Of a stretch of DNA of 64,000 nt, positions 51,761-62,096 are shown in pieces. The DNA comes from an uncultured Pelagibacteraceae bacterium (GTDB lineage Bacteria; Pseudomonadota; Alphaproteobacteria; Pelagibacterales; Pelagibacteraceae): NCBI GenBank assembly GCA_902596745.1, contig CACJUZ010000004.1:36063-100062 (forward strand), read 5' to 3'. How positions within the stretch are numbered: the first letter of the stretch is position 1; the number at the start of each line of letters is the position of its first letter. The notes under the pieces were generated by a model, which saw nothing but the letters and a program-made list of their open reading frames with translations, was not told the origin of the DNA and did no database searches. The translations under genes and the position numbers were made by a program.

Positions 51761-52750
51761 CCATTTAGGCACTGGTAAATTCTTACTTTTCAAGAATTCT
51801 TTATTAAAAATTTTGCTAGCATATCTTCTTCCATCATCACATAATATAGTTACTATAGTTTTACGTTTTCCTAACTTCTTTGCAAGTTTGATTGCCCCAG
51901 CAATATTTATACCTGAGGAACCTCCAAGTATTATATTTTGTTTTTCAATTAAATCATAAACCAATCTCAAAGCCTCTGTATCATCAGTTTGAAAAGCATC
52001 ATCAATAATCGCTTTTTCAAAGTTTTTTGTAATTCTAGCAGTTCCTATACCTTCAGTAATTGAACTGCCTTTACTTTCTAGTTTTTTATTTTTTACATAC
52101 GAATATAAAGACGATCCCATTGGGTCTGATAAAGCAATTTTAATATTTCTATTTTTATTTTTTAATCCGATAGAAACACCTGCTAAAGTTCCACCTGTAC
52201 CTACAGCACAAGTAAATCCGTCAACTTGACCTGCAGTTTGTGACCATATTTCATTAGCTGTAGTAACTATATGCGCCTCTGTATTAACAGTATTGTCAAA
52301 TTGATTCCCCCAAACAACTCCATGATTATGTTTTTTTGATAAATCATCTGCAATTTTTTTGGATTGCTTAATATAATTGTTAGGGTTCGAATAAGGTACT
52401 GCATCAACTTCTATTAAATCAGCACCTAATTTTTTAAGTATATTTTTTTTTTCAATAGATTGGGTTTTGGGTATTACAATCTTTAGGTTTAACCCATATT
52501 CTTTACAGACAACTGCCAAACCTATTCCAGTATTTCCAGCCGTTCCTTCAACAATTATTCCTCCTTTTTCAATTTTTTTCTTTTCAAGTGCATTTTTTAC
52601 TATGAATAGAGCAGCACGGTCTTTCACTGACTCTCCAGGATTAAAATATTCAGCCTTACCATAAATGTTACAATTTGTTAATTCTGAAACTTGTTTTAAT
52701 TTAATTAATGGTGTATTACCAATTTGATTTATAATAGATGTTATTTCCAT
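51755..52750 (-). CDS. cysK: Cysteine synthase-like PLP enzyme (O-acetylserine sulfhydrylase)
   Basis: The enzyme makes cysteine from O-acetylserine and sulfide. The 331-aa fold type II PLP protein has the PLP lysine K43 in [11 protein letters not shown], the substrate loop [19 protein letters not shown], the phosphate-binding [16 protein letters not shown] and [17 protein letters not shown]. The C-terminus [20 protein letters not shown] ends PVPKWL, like a CysK variant common in Alphaproteobacteria. A related beta-replacement activity (CysM or cystathionine beta-synthase) cannot be excluded. It converges with aapP. Confidence 0.88.
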   Translation of the reverse strand: MEITSIINQIGNTPLIKLKQVSELTNCNIYGKAEYFNPGESVKDRAALFIVKNALEKKKIEKGGIIVEGTAGNTGIGLAVVCKEYGLNLKIVIPKTQSIEKKNILKKLGADLIEVDAVPYSNPNNYIKQSKKIADDLSKKHNHGVVWGNQFDNTVNTEAHIVTTANEIWSQTAGQVDGFTCAVGTGGTLAGVSIGLKNKNRNIKIALSDPMGSSLYSYVKNKKLESKGSSITEGIGTARITKNFEKAIIDDAFQTDDTEALRLVYDLIEKQNIILGGSSGINIAGAIKLAKKLGKRKTIVTILCDDGRRYASKIFNKEFLKSKNLPVPKWL

Positions 52751-52762
52751 AATAAAAATTAT

Positions 52763-53446
52763 ATGAAAAAATTTTTCGTTGCAATTACTTTATACTTTTT
52801 TTTTAATACAAATTCATTTGGTCATTTAGAGCATTATTCTGAAATTAAATACTTGGAATATGATTTATACAGAAATAATGATTTAATAGGTTCACATAAA
52901 TACGATTTTATAAGAAATGGCGACAATTTGACTGTTAAGAGTGTGGTTAATTTTAAAATTTCTAAATTAGGTATAGATCTATACAAATATTTTGCCGAAA
53001 GCACAGAAAATTATGACAAAAATCTCTTTAAATCATTTGACTCTAAAACTATACAAAATAAAAAAAACAAATATGTTAAAATTAACCTAGATGCTAAAAA
53101 AAATAATCTTTATGTTGATGGATCTTCGTATAAAGGTGAGGCTGATTTAAATTATATGGTTGGAACCTGGTGGAATCATGAAATTGTGAAAGCAAAAGCA
53201 CAAATAAGCGCTATTTCAGGAAGAATAATTGAACAAAAAGTAGAATTTTTAGGAAAAAAAAATATAGAAGTGAATGGTAAAAACTATGAAGCATTACATT
53301 TTAAATTTTTATCATCAGATGAAACACTTCCTGATAATAAAAAACTAAATACAGATATTTGGTATGATGCTAAAACATTCATTTGGCTGAAAGCACAATT
53401 TATAAAACAAGGTAATTGGGAATATAGATTAAAAAAATTGAATTAA
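52763..53446 (+). CDS. Secreted DUF6134-like protein
   Basis: The 227-aa product from the ATG at 52763 has a signal peptide (KKFFVAITLYFFFNTNSFGH); the open frame extends upstream to 52724 but the shorter form is preferred because it puts the signal at the start. The mature part is beta-rich: YLEYDLYRNNDLIGSHKYDF, LTVKSVVNFKISKLGIDLYK, and a conserved GTWWNHEIVKAKAQISAISG. It fits DUF6134 as I recall that family; function is unknown. It probably works in the periplasm. It is divergent from the cysteine synthase gene with only 12 bases between starts. Confidence 0.75.
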   Translation: MKKFFVAITLYFFFNTNSFGHLEHYSEIKYLEYDLYRNNDLIGSHKYDFIRNGDNLTVKSVVNFKISKLGIDLYKYFAESTENYDKNLFKSFDSKTIQNKKNKYVKINLDAKKNNLYVDGSSYKGEADLNYMVGTWWNHEIVKAKAQISAISGRIIEQKVEFLGKKNIEVNGKNYEALHFKFLSSDETLPDNKKLNTDIWYDAKTFIWLKAQFIKQGNWEYRLKKLN

Positions 53447-53608
53447 TTTGTATTTTTAGCTGCTTTTTTTTTCAATATGTCAATAGTGTTTTTATGTTTT
53501 TTTTGCATTTTAGGCCCTCAAAAAAGCTAAAAAAAAATGAACCCAAGTTGAACTTTGCTGTTGCATAAATAGAAAAATTAATGTTGAATATTGAAATTGG
53601 GAGATGGG
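53447..53608. other. Intergenic region before the XRE regulator
   Basis: This 162-base gap contains T-rich and A-rich runs and a very short minus-strand frame (53443-53508, 21 aa) that is not called as a gene. No convincing promoter or RNA was found. It holds the GGGAG ribosome site of the following gene. Confidence 0.4.
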
Positions 53609-53974
53609 ATGGAAGAAAATTTTAACCTACATTTAGGAAAAAAACTAAGAATGAGAAGATTATCATTAGGTCTCACTCAAACAAAAGTAGCTGAAGCAAT
53701 TAACGTAACATTCCAACAAATTCAAAAATACGAAAAAGGCACAAATGGTGTCAGCTCCAATAGATTGATGCAACTTTCAAATTATCTTAAAGTTCCAATT
53801 ACTTACTTTTTCGAAGATTTTAAAAATTATACTGAAAGCAAAAACATCCAAGAAGTCAATGAGGACTTAAACTACTCTTTTTTAAGCAAAACATTTTCTT
53901 CACTATCAAGATCACAAAAAGAAAAAATACTTCAAATACTAAAAAATACAGTTTCATTAGAAAAAACTGGTTAG
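53609..53974 (+). CDS. XRE/Cro-CI family transcriptional regulator
   Basis: The 121-aa product is a helix-turn-helix regulator: LGKKLRMRRLSLGLTQTKVA, NVTFQQIQKYEKGTNGVSSN and RLMQLSNYLKVPITYFFEDF form the five-helix domain in the first 75 residues; a short helical tail with LSRSQKEKILQILKNTVSLE follows. The ATG at 53609 is chosen, with GGGAG upstream; an upstream in-frame TTG at 53591 is less likely. Similar small regulators are common single-copy genes in alphaproteobacteria, but targets are unknown. The stop lies next to the tRNA-Asn gene on the other strand. Confidence 0.88.
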   Translation: MEENFNLHLGKKLRMRRLSLGLTQTKVAEAINVTFQQIQKYEKGTNGVSSNRLMQLSNYLKVPITYFFEDFKNYTESKNIQEVNEDLNYSFLSKTFSSLSRSQKEKILQILKNTVSLEKTG

Positions 53975-54050
53975 TGGCTCCTCGGGCAGGACTCGAACCT
54001 GCGACCAATTGATTAACAGTCAACTGCTCTACCAACTGAGCTACCGAGGA
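53975..54050 (-). tRNA. tRNA-Asn(GUU)
   Basis: On the minus strand the acceptor strands TCCTCGG and CCGAGGA pair, followed by an encoded GCCA end. Anticodon loop CTGTTAA in a GTTGA/TCAAT stem gives anticodon GTT. The T-loop is TTCGAGT. All arms are normal. It is 47 bases downstream of tRNA-Cys on the same strand. Confidence 0.97.
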
Positions 54051-54097
54051 ATGAAAAATAACATACTTTTTTTAAAATAATAAAACAACTAATTTAT

Positions 54098-54171
54098 TGG
54101 AGGCCACGCCCAGAATCGAACTGGGATAAAAGGATTTGCAATCCTCTGCGTAACCATTCCGCCACGTGGCC
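54098..54171 (-). tRNA. tRNA-Cys(GCA)
   Basis: On the minus strand the acceptor strands GGCCACG and CGTGGCC pair, with T-CCA at the end (54098-54101). The anticodon arm AGGAT-TGCAAA-T(CCT) gives GCA. The T-loop TTCGATT is normal. It starts 98 bases from valS, which points the other way. Confidence 0.96.
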
Positions 54172-54269
54172 AATAATGCTTCTTTTAAATCATTTAGCAG
54201 CTTCAATAAAGCAAAATCTAACTCTTTTAGGTTTTTGTCCATTTGATATAAACTATATAATTCAAAATA

Positions 54270-56918
54270 ATGGAATTTAAAAAATACAATCATTTAGAGG
54301 AAGAAAAAAAAATCTCTGATTTTTGGATTAAGAAAGGTTTGTTTAAACCTAAAAAATCTAAAAATAAAAAAAATTTTTCAATTGTAATTCCACCGCCTAA
54401 TGTGACCGGAAGACTGCATATGGGTCACGCATTAAATAATAGTCTTCAAGATGTCTTAATCAGATTCAACAGAATGAAGGGTTTAGAAACTTTGTGGCAA
54501 CCTGGCACTGATCACGCGGGAATCGCAACTCAAGCTGTTGTAGAAAAAAATCTTAATAAAGAGGGCGTTAATAAAAATGATTTAGGAAGAGAAAAATTTA
54601 TTGAAAAAGTATGGAAGTGGAAAGAGGAGTCTGGTGGCATTATTCTTAACCAACTCCAAAAATTAGGCTGCTCTTGTGATTGGTCGCGAACAAGATTTAC
54701 TATGGATAAGGATCTATCAAAAGCAGTAATTAAAGTTTTTGTGGAACTTTATAATAATAAACTAATCTATAAAGACAAAAAACTAGTAAATTGGGATACA
54801 AATTTACAAACCGCCATCTCAGATTTAGAGGTTGTGCAAAAGGATGTTCAGTCACAATTATATTATATTGATTATCAGTTACAGAACTCAGAAAATAAAA
54901 TTACCATAGCCACCACAAGACCCGAAACAATGATGGGAGATACAGCAGTCGCTGTAAATCCAAAAGATAATAGATATATTAAATTAATAGGAAAAAATGT
55001 AAAAATTCCAATAGTAAATAGAACAGTCAAAATTATTGCAGATAATTATGCTGACCCTGAACAAGGATCTGGTGCTGTTAAAATAACACCAGCGCATGAC
55101 TTTAATGATTATGATGTGGGAAAAAGAAATAAACTTAAAATTATAAATATTTTTGAAAAAAATGGAAAAATAAATCAAAACGGTGTAAGCGAATTTATTG
55201 GACTTGACAGATTTGAAGCAAGAAAATTATTAGTAAAAAAACTAAAAGAAAATGGAAATCTTGTAAAGATTGAGACAATTAAAAATAAAGTTCCATATGG
55301 TGATCGCTCAAATACAGTAATTGAACCTCTCTTAACTGAACAATGGTTTGTAGATGCAAAAAAATTATCAAATAAACCCATAAAGATTGTTAAAAAAAAT
55401 ATTACATCTTTTTTTCCAAATAGCTGGACCAAAATATTTTTTCAATGGATGAAAAATATTGAGCCGTGGTGTATTTCTCGACAAATATGGTGGGGTCACA
55501 GAATCCCAGCATGGTATGATGAGTATAAAAATATATTTGTTGCAGAAAATTTTAAAAAAGCAGAAATCTTAGCTAAGAAAAAAAACAAAAATAAAAAATT
55601 TAAATTAAGACAAGAATCGGACGTTTTAGACACTTGGTTTTCATCTGCTTTGTGGCCTTTTGCAACTTTAGGATGGCCAAATAAGTCAAAAGAACTTTCA
55701 AAGTTTTATCCTACTTCAGTTTTAGTTACTGGATTTGATATAATATTTTTTTGGGTAGCCAGGATGTTAATGATGGGTAATTATTTTAATAAAAAGACAC
55801 CATTTCAAAAAGTTTATGTTCACGCTTTAGTTCGAGACGAAAAAGGACAAAAAATGTCAAAATCAAAAGGTAATGTTATAGATCCTCTTGAACTGATCAA
55901 TGAGTACGGAGCTGACAGTTTAAGGTTTACTCTTATTTCAATGGCATCTCCAGGTAGAGATGTGAAACTTTCTAAAGATAGGGTGGTTGGTAATAGAAAC
56001 TTTATCACAAAAATATGGAGTGCTAATAATTTTTTAAATATCAATAATTGTAAATTAAAAAAACAAATAGATTTAAGAACTATAAAACTCCCGATAAACC
56101 AGTGGATATTAAGTGAGTTTATAAAAACTCAAAAATTAGTATCAAAAAATATTGAAGATTTTAGATTTGATGAAGCTTCAAAAAATGCTTATAAATTTGT
56201 CTGGCATTCGTACTGTGATTGGTATTTAGAGTTTTTGAAGCCCGTTTTTAACTCAAAAAACAAATTTGAAGTTAATGAAGCGAAACTTTTTTCATCGTTT
56301 ATGATGGCTAACATTTTAAAAATTCTTCATCCTTTTATACCTTTTTTTACAGAGTCAGTTTGGGCAAAAAATAAATATAAGTTGATTTTTAAAGATGATC
56401 TAATCTCTTCTTCTTGGCCAAATTTTAAAGAGATTAACAAATTTAATAAAAATCAAAATAGTATCAATAATATTATTACACTAATATCTAATATTAGATC
56501 TACCAAAGCCGAATTAAAAATTACTCCAAAATTATTTTGCGATTTATCTTTTTTAGAAAAATCAAGTAAATTAGCAAAATTAGTTAACAAAAATTTAAAT
56601 TTAGTAAAACAAGTAGGTAGAGTAAACAGTATAGATAAAGAGGAATTTAATAATAAAAATTCAATTGAAATTCTTGTTTTAAAAGAGAAGATTTCCCTAC
56701 GATTTAATGAAGATCTTGACTTAATTTCTCAAAAAGAAAGAATTTCTAATAAAATAGAAAGTATTAAAAAACAACTAGATAATCTTAATAACAAGCTTAA
56801 AAATGAGGCTTATTTAAAGAATGCTCCGAAGGAAATAGTTCAAAATGATAAAAAATTAGTGAAAGAATTAACTGTTGAAGATGAAAAATTAAGAAGTATT
56901 GTATCTAGTATTAATTAA
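54270..56918 (+). CDS. valS: Valyl-tRNA synthetase
   Basis: ValRS charges tRNA-Val and edits threonine. The 882-aa class I enzyme has HMGH at 50-53 in [15 protein letters not shown] and KMSKS at 528-532 ([12 protein letters not shown]). The editing domain shows [15 protein letters not shown], and the active-site segment [17 protein letters not shown] is present. A C-terminal coiled-coil ([20 protein letters not shown] onward) is the usual valine-specific tail. The gene follows two tRNA genes on the opposite strand and is two bases upstream of ilvD. Confidence 0.98.
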   Translation: MEFKKYNHLEEEKKISDFWIKKGLFKPKKSKNKKNFSIVIPPPNVTGRLHMGHALNNSLQDVLIRFNRMKGLETLWQPGTDHAGIATQAVVEKNLNKEGVNKNDLGREKFIEKVWKWKEESGGIILNQLQKLGCSCDWSRTRFTMDKDLSKAVIKVFVELYNNKLIYKDKKLVNWDTNLQTAISDLEVVQKDVQSQLYYIDYQLQNSENKITIATTRPETMMGDTAVAVNPKDNRYIKLIGKNVKIPIVNRTVKIIADNYADPEQGSGAVKITPAHDFNDYDVGKRNKLKIINIFEKNGKINQNGVSEFIGLDRFEARKLLVKKLKENGNLVKIETIKNKVPYGDRSNTVIEPLLTEQWFVDAKKLSNKPIKIVKKNITSFFPNSWTKIFFQWMKNIEPWCISRQIWWGHRIPAWYDEYKNIFVAENFKKAEILAKKKNKNKKFKLRQESDVLDTWFSSALWPFATLGWPNKSKELSKFYPTSVLVTGFDIIFFWVARMLMMGNYFNKKTPFQKVYVHALVRDEKGQKMSKSKGNVIDPLELINEYGADSLRFTLISMASPGRDVKLSKDRVVGNRNFITKIWSANNFLNINNCKLKKQIDLRTIKLPINQWILSEFIKTQKLVSKNIEDFRFDEASKNAYKFVWHSYCDWYLEFLKPVFNSKNKFEVNEAKLFSSFMMANILKILHPFIPFFTESVWAKNKYKLIFKDDLISSSWPNFKEINKFNKNQNSINNIITLISNIRSTKAELKITPKLFCDLSFLEKSSKLAKLVNKNLNLVKQVGRVNSIDKEEFNNKNSIEILVLKEKISLRFNEDLDLISQKERISNKIESIKKQLDNLNNKLKNEAYLKNAPKEIVQNDKKLVKELTVEDEKLRSIVSSIN

Positions 56919-56920
56919 TT

Positions 56921-58639
56921 ATGTCTAAAATTAACAAAAATAAATTACCAAGTCGTCATACTTCCATAGGCCCTGACAGAGCTCCACATCGCTCTTTTTA
57001 TTATGCGATGGGAGAAACAGAACAAGATGTGGCAAAACCCTTTGTTGGCGTTGTTTCAACTTGGAATGAAGCTGCTCCGTGTAACACAGCATTGATGAGA
57101 CAAGCTCAATCTGTCAAAAAGGGGGTAAAACAGTCAGGAGGTACACCAAGAGAATTTTGTACAATAACAGTTACCGATGGTATTGCTATGGGTCATGAGG
57201 GGATGAAATCATCTTTGATTTCAAGAGAAATAATTGCAGATTCTGCTGAATTAACAGTCAGAGGCCATTGCTATGATGCTTTAGTTGGAATTGCTGGATG
57301 CGATAAATCGCTTCCAGGTTTAATGATGTCAATGCTCAGACTAAACGTGCCAAGTGTTTTTATTTATGGAGGATCAATATTACCAGGAAAATATAAAGGT
57401 AAAGATGTAACCGTGGTAGATGTGTTCGAAGCAGTTGGAAAGCATTCTTCTGGATCAATGTCATCCGAAGAACTTAGAGAATTAGAGTTGGTTGCATGTC
57501 CAAGCGCTGGTGCTTGTGGAGGTCAATTTACAGCTAATACTATGGCTTGTGTTTCAGAGGCTATTGGTTTAGCTCTTCCTTATTCTGCTGGCACACCTGC
57601 TCCATATGAGGAGAGAGATAAATATGCATTTAAAAGTGGAGAAACTGTCATGAAATTATTAGAAAATAATATTAAACCAAGAGATATTGTGACAAAAAAA
57701 TCTTTGGAAAATGCAGCAACTATAGTGGCTGCAACAGGTGGTTCGACCAATGCAGCTCTACATTTACCAGCATTAGCTAACGAAATTGGAGTTAAGTTTG
57801 ATTTAATGGATGTAGCAAAAATATTTAAAAAAACACCTTATTTGGCAGATTTAAAACCAGGTGGAAAATATGTTGCAAAGGATATGTGGGAAGCAGGTGG
57901 AGTTCCAATGTTACTTAAAACTTTATTCGATGGTGGTTTTATACATGGCGAATGTATGACTGTTACTGGCAAAACAATGAAAGAAAATTTAAAAGAAATA
58001 GAGTTCAACCCCGATCAAAAAGTTTTAAGAGAGTTTAATAATCCTTTATCACCGGATGGTGGTGTAGTTGGGTTAAAGGGAAACCTAGCCCCAGATGGTG
58101 CGATTGTAAAAATTGCGGGATTAAAAAAATTACAATTTACCGGCAAAGCGAGATGTTTTGATAATGAGGAAGCGGCAATGAAAGCCGTTCAAACAAAAAA
58201 ATATAAAGATGGAGATGTAATTATTATAAGATATGAAGGTCCAAAAGGAGGGCCTGGTATGAGAGAAATGCTATCAACTACAGGAGCAATTTATGGACAA
58301 GGCAAAGGTGAAAAAGTTGCACTAATTACTGATGGAAGATTTTCTGGTGCAACTAGAGGATTTTGTGTCGGTCATGTAGGACCAGAGGCAGCACTTGGTG
58401 GTCCAATAGCACTTCTTAAAGATGGAGATAAAATTGATATTGATGCAAAAAAAGGAACTATTAACGTAAGATTAACTAAAGCGCAACTCGCATCAAGAAA
58501 GAAAAAATGGAAAGCTAAAAAATCTTTATTTGGTTCTGGAACATTATGGAAATATGCTCAAACAGTTGGGCCAGCTTATCTAGGCGCACCAACTCACCCA
58601 GGCAAAAAAAAAGAAGTTAAGGAATACTCTAAGATTTAA
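56921..58639 (+). CDS. ilvD: Dihydroxy-acid dehydratase
   Basis: IlvD dehydrates 2,3-dihydroxy-3-methylbutanoate (and the isoleucine analogue) in branched-chain amino acid synthesis, using an Fe-S cluster. The 572-aa product has the cluster/Mg-region Cys in [16 protein letters not shown] and [20 protein letters not shown], plus [14 protein letters not shown] and the C-terminal [20 protein letters not shown]. Length matches the short (about 570) type. It overlaps manC by one base and follows valS by two, suggesting a shared transcript. Confidence 0.97.
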   Translation: MSKINKNKLPSRHTSIGPDRAPHRSFYYAMGETEQDVAKPFVGVVSTWNEAAPCNTALMRQAQSVKKGVKQSGGTPREFCTITVTDGIAMGHEGMKSSLISREIIADSAELTVRGHCYDALVGIAGCDKSLPGLMMSMLRLNVPSVFIYGGSILPGKYKGKDVTVVDVFEAVGKHSSGSMSSEELRELELVACPSAGACGGQFTANTMACVSEAIGLALPYSAGTPAPYEERDKYAFKSGETVMKLLENNIKPRDIVTKKSLENAATIVAATGGSTNAALHLPALANEIGVKFDLMDVAKIFKKTPYLADLKPGGKYVAKDMWEAGGVPMLLKTLFDGGFIHGECMTVTGKTMKENLKEIEFNPDQKVLREFNNPLSPDGGVVGLKGNLAPDGAIVKIAGLKKLQFTGKARCFDNEEAAMKAVQTKKYKDGDVIIIRYEGPKGGPGMREMLSTTGAIYGQGKGEKVALITDGRFSGATRGFCVGHVGPEAALGGPIALLKDGDKIDIDAKKGTINVRLTKAQLASRKKKWKAKKSLFGSGTLWKYAQTVGPAYLGAPTHPGKKKEVKEYSKI

Positions 58640-59841
58640 TGAAAATCAGACCAGTTATTTTGTGCGGTGGAGCTGGAACAAGATTATGGCCAAGTTCCAA
58701 AAATTTTCAAGCGAAACAATTTATAGATTTTGGAGGATGGACTTTACTTGGTAAGACTTTAGAAAGAATAAGAAATCCAATTTTTGATTATCCTATTATT
58801 AGCACTAATCTTAAATATTTAAGAGAAATTAAAAATAACCTAAAAAAAAATAAAGTTAAAAAATATAAGATTATTTTAGAACCTGTAAAAAAAAATACAG
58901 GGCCAGCTATTCTTTCCTCATCTCTTATTAAGGATATACCAGAAAAACAACCATTATTAATTTTATCAGCGGATCATTTCATCGATAAAGTTAAAAGATT
59001 TAATTTAGAAATTAGAAAAAATAAAAAATATCTCACAAACAAAAATATCTTCATTTTCGGCATAAAACCTAGTTCACCTTCTAATCAATATGGCTACTTT
59101 CTAACAAAACGAAAAAATAATCTTGATTATGTTTCTAAGTTTCTTGAAAAACCCAGCGAAGTAAAAGCAAAAAAAATTATAAATAAAGGTGGCTATTGGA
59201 ATTCAGGAATTTTTTATCTAAGAAAGGACTCATTAATTAATAACTTTAAAAAGTATCAAAATATAATCTACCGTAACTCATTATTATCCGTTAAAAAAAG
59301 TAAAATTAAAAAAAATATATATTATTTAAATAAAAAGAATTTTATCAGAAATTCATCAAAATCTTTTGATTACGCTATCTTAGAAAAAACTTCGAATATT
59401 AATGCTGTTAAATTAAATATGCCTTGGTCTGATCTTGGTAGCTGGAAGGAGATACTTTTAATGTTTTATAAAAATAAAATAAATTATTTCAATAAAAAAA
59501 ATATATTTTACAGACCTTGGGGGAGTTATATAAATTTATTTAGAGGAAAAAACTTTTTAATAAAAGAACTAATTATTAAACCAAAAGGAATATTGAGTTT
59601 ACAAAAACATTTTCATCGATCAGAACACTGGGTTGTTACACAAGGAAAGCCAAAAATTACTTTAAATAAAAATTTTTTTTTACTTAAACCCTATGAAACA
59701 GTTTTTATTCCTAAAGGCTCAATACACAGAATACAAAACTCAGGAAAAAAAAAAGTAAAAATTATGGAAGTGCAATTAGGTTCTATTTTAAAAGAGGAAG
59801 ATATTGTACGTTATGAGGATATTTACGGTCGAACTAATTAA
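58639..59841 (+). CDS. manC: Mannose-1-phosphate guanylyltransferase / mannose-6-phosphate isomerase (type II)
   Basis: The enzyme makes GDP-mannose. The 400-aa product has an N-terminal nucleotidyltransferase domain (PVILCGGAGTRLWPSSKNFQ, VILEPVKKNTGPAI-type IILEPVKKNTGPAILSS, LSADHFIDKV, EKPSEVKAKKI) and a C-terminal cupin isomerase domain from about residue 290 (RPWGSYINLFRGKNFLIKEL, LQKHFHRSEHWVVTQGKPKI). The linker is shorter than in the 470-aa E. coli protein. GDP-mannose would feed surface polysaccharide or glycoprotein synthesis; the glycosyltransferases at 6.9-8.7 kb are possible users, but that is only inference. Confidence 0.93.
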   Translation: MKIRPVILCGGAGTRLWPSSKNFQAKQFIDFGGWTLLGKTLERIRNPIFDYPIISTNLKYLREIKNNLKKNKVKKYKIILEPVKKNTGPAILSSSLIKDIPEKQPLLILSADHFIDKVKRFNLEIRKNKKYLTNKNIFIFGIKPSSPSNQYGYFLTKRKNNLDYVSKFLEKPSEVKAKKIINKGGYWNSGIFYLRKDSLINNFKKYQNIIYRNSLLSVKKSKIKKNIYYLNKKNFIRNSSKSFDYAILEKTSNINAVKLNMPWSDLGSWKEILLMFYKNKINYFNKKNIFYRPWGSYINLFRGKNFLIKELIIKPKGILSLQKHFHRSEHWVVTQGKPKITLNKNFFLLKPYETVFIPKGSIHRIQNSGKKKVKIMEVQLGSILKEEDIVRYEDIYGRTN

Positions 59842-60610
59842 TTTCTAATTCTATTGGTGTGTGATCTGAGGGTTTTAATTTTGACCTAGGTTTTTTATTT
59901 ATATTTATTGATTTTATATTCTCAATTAAATTATTAGACAAAAGGAAATGATCAATTCTCATACCATAATTTTTTTGCCATGAACCCGCAAAGTAATCCC
60001 AAAAAGTATATTCTTGTTTATTTATATTTTTAAAACGGTAAATATCGTGAAAACCTAAATTTAATAATTCTCTAAATTTTTTTCTAATTTCTAATTTTCC
60101 AAGAGCGTCATTTTCATATCTTTTAAAATCATATACGTCAATATCTTCAGGAATTATATTAAAATCACCTGCAATTAATAAATTTGAATTTTTTGATAAT
60201 TTTTTTTTTATATTAGAAATAAATATTTTAAGCCATTTTTTTTTATAATTGTATTTGTCGGTATCTATTGGATTTCCATTAGGTACGTAAACGTTAATCA
60301 ATTCAATTTTCTTTTTCTTTAATTGAACTTCTCCAGTTATAACTCTTGACTGTTTAGATTCATCCTTAATAAAGTTTTTATTAATCTTTTCAATATCGAT
60401 TTTTGATATTATAGCTACACCGTTATAACTTTTTTGACCGAAGACATATGAGTTATAGCCATTTTTTTTAAATTCTTCATATGGAAAATTTTCATCCTGA
60501 GTTTTAATCTCTTGAAGCAGTAAAACGTCAGGGTTTTCATCTTTTATATATTCAACAATATTCGTTATTCGAGCTCTTACTGAATTTACATTCCAAGAAA
60601 TAATTTTCAT
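59834..60610 (-). CDS. xthA: Exodeoxyribonuclease III (AP endonuclease)
   Basis: Xth repairs abasic DNA sites and blocked 3' ends. The 258-aa product starts MKIISWNVNSVRARI (ATG at 60610) and has LLLQEIKTQDENFPYE (Glu metal ligand), NVYVPNGNPIDTDKYNYK, LLIAGDFNIIPEDIDVYD and the C-terminal SDHTPIELEI with catalytic His. A longer frame begins upstream at 60640 but it runs into the iscA/erpA-like gene, so the internal start is preferred. It overlaps that gene's stop by one base (TAATG) and converges on manC with an 8-base overlap. Confidence 0.95.
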   Translation of the reverse strand: MKIISWNVNSVRARITNIVEYIKDENPDVLLLQEIKTQDENFPYEEFKKNGYNSYVFGQKSYNGVAIISKIDIEKINKNFIKDESKQSRVITGEVQLKKKKIELINVYVPNGNPIDTDKYNYKKKWLKIFISNIKKKLSKNSNLLIAGDFNIIPEDIDVYDFKRYENDALGKLEIRKKFRELLNLGFHDIYRFKNINKQEYTFWDYFAGSWQKNYGMRIDHFLLSNNLIENIKSININKKPRSKLKPSDHTPIELEIN

Positions 60611-60927
60611 TAAACAGAAAAAGACAAACCACATCCACAAGATGAAGAAGCCTTAGGATTGTCAATAACAAATGACTCACCAATCATTTCAATTTTAAAA
60701 TCAATAATAGACCCATCAATAATATCGAGTGATTTTTTGTCAATAACCGCATTATCAAATAAAATATCATCCTTCGATGTAGAGCTATCAAAACTAAAAT
60801 TATATTTGAATCCTGAACAACCGCCTCCTTTAACTGAAATTCGAAAATACTTTTTAGATTTACTCTCAGCAGTAATCTTTTGAATTTGTTTTTTTGCTTG
60901 CTCAGTAAATTTAATTTTTTTTGTCAT
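60610..60927 (-). CDS. A-type iron-sulfur carrier protein (ErpA/IscA-like)
   Basis: The 105-aa product is an A-type Fe-S carrier. The three conserved cysteines are C37 (KGGGCSGFKY) and C97/C99 (SSCGCGLSF). It delivers clusters to apoproteins, and IlvD and other Fe-S enzymes in the region would need it. Which A-type protein it is cannot be fixed; in Alphaproteobacteria ErpA is commonly adjacent to dgt and xthA, which fits here. It is transcribed divergently from dgt with 38 bases between starts. Confidence 0.92.
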   Translation of the reverse strand: MTKKIKFTEQAKKQIQKITAESKSKKYFRISVKGGGCSGFKYNFSFDSSTSKDDILFDNAVIDKKSLDIIDGSIIDFKIEMIGESFVIDNPKASSSCGCGLSFSV

Positions 60928-60965
60928 AATAAGTTAATATGTAGTATATAAGTTATAACATATAT

Positions 60966-62096
60966 ATGCAAAGTAATACATTTTCAAAGTTGTCTGCTTC
61001 AATTAACTCCAAAGGAAGATTATTTATTGAAAAAAAAAGTAGTTTAAGATCACCTTATCAAAGAGATAGAGACAGAATTATTCATTCAACAGCATTTAGA
61101 AGATTGAAACACAAAACCCAAGTATTCGTTAACACTTCTGGAGACCATTACAGAACTAGAATTACACATTCCTTAGAAGTATCCCAAATTGCGAGAACTT
61201 TAGCTAAAGTTTTTAAGCTTAATGAGGATCTATCTGAAACATTAAGTTTAGCTCATGATTTAGGCCATACGCCATTCGGCCATGCTGGTGAAGAAGCATT
61301 AAACAACTGTATGAAAAACAATGGGGGGTTTGATCATAATATACAAACTTTAAGAATAGTAACACTATTAGAAAATAGATATTATAACTTTGAAGGGTTG
61401 AATCTTTCTATTGAAACATTAGATGGTTTAATTAAACACAATGGTCCAGTTTACGATAAAACAAAAATTTATAAAATTTTGGGAAAAAATTTTTTTAAAA
61501 ATAAGATAAATTTCAATTCAAGTCCCTCCCTTGAAGCACAAATTGCATCAATATCTGACGACATAGCGTATAATAGTCATGATCTAGAAGATGGTTTAAA
61601 TGCTAAACTATTTACAATAAAAGATATAAGCAACATACCCATTCTTAATGACATCATTTCAAGAAATAAAAATAAAATATTTAAGTATTCTCAGGAATTA
61701 GTTTTAAGGCAAATTATAAGAGAAATTATAAATGAGATGGTTAAGGATGTTATTTTGAATACAAAAAAAAATCTTAAGATATATAATATTAAAAATATTA
61801 AAGACGTATATAGGTCAAAATATCCATTAGTAAGTTTTTCAAAAAATATGAGACTTTTTGATATTAGTGTTAAAAATTTTTTAAAAAAAAATATGTATTA
61901 CCATAAAAATGTTATCCACAAAACAAATTTAGGTAAAAAAATAATAACAAAATTATTTTTAGTTATTAAAAAAAATCCAAAAAAATTCATCAAAAACTAC
62001 AAGTATAAAAAGACTAACAACTACAGAGTTACCTGTGATTTTATAGCTGGAATGACAGATAGATATGCAATAAATTTATATAATAAAATAAAATGA
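60966..62096 (+). CDS. dgt: Deoxyguanosinetriphosphate triphosphohydrolase-like protein
   Basis: The 376-aa HD-domain enzyme has SPYQRDRDRIIHSTAFRRLK, then RTRITHSLEVSQIARTLA with H68, and LSLAHDLGHTPFGHAGEEAL with the H97-D98 metal pair; a further SISDDIAYNSHDLEDGL supplies the last metal Asp. dGTPase-like proteins cleave dNTPs to deoxynucleosides and triphosphate. Length is that of the alphaproteobacterial dGTPase-like family. It overlaps argS by four bases; dgt-argS is a common alphaproteobacterial pair. Confidence 0.95.
   Translation: MQSNTFSKLSASINSKGRLFIEKKSSLRSPYQRDRDRIIHSTAFRRLKHKTQVFVNTSGDHYRTRITHSLEVSQIARTLAKVFKLNEDLSETLSLAHDLGHTPFGHAGEEALNNCMKNNGGFDHNIQTLRIVTLLENRYYNFEGLNLSIETLDGLIKHNGPVYDKTKIYKILGKNFFKNKINFNSSPSLEAQIASISDDIAYNSHDLEDGLNAKLFTIKDISNIPILNDIISRNKNKIFKYSQELVLRQIIREIINEMVKDVILNTKKNLKIYNIKNIKDVYRSKYPLVSFSKNMRLFDISVKNFLKKNMYYHKNVIHKTNLGKKIITKLFLVIKKNPKKFIKNYKYKKTNNYRVTCDFIAGMTDRYAINLYNKIK

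Noticed and set aside
53443..53508. 21-aa minus-strand ORF
   Set aside because: Too short, low complexity (Lys-rich) and without a ribosome site; nothing supports it as a gene.
60611..60640. N-terminal extension of Xth
   Set aside because: It lies in the ErpA/IscA-like gene and adds a non-conserved hydrophobic stretch; MKIISWN is the family start.
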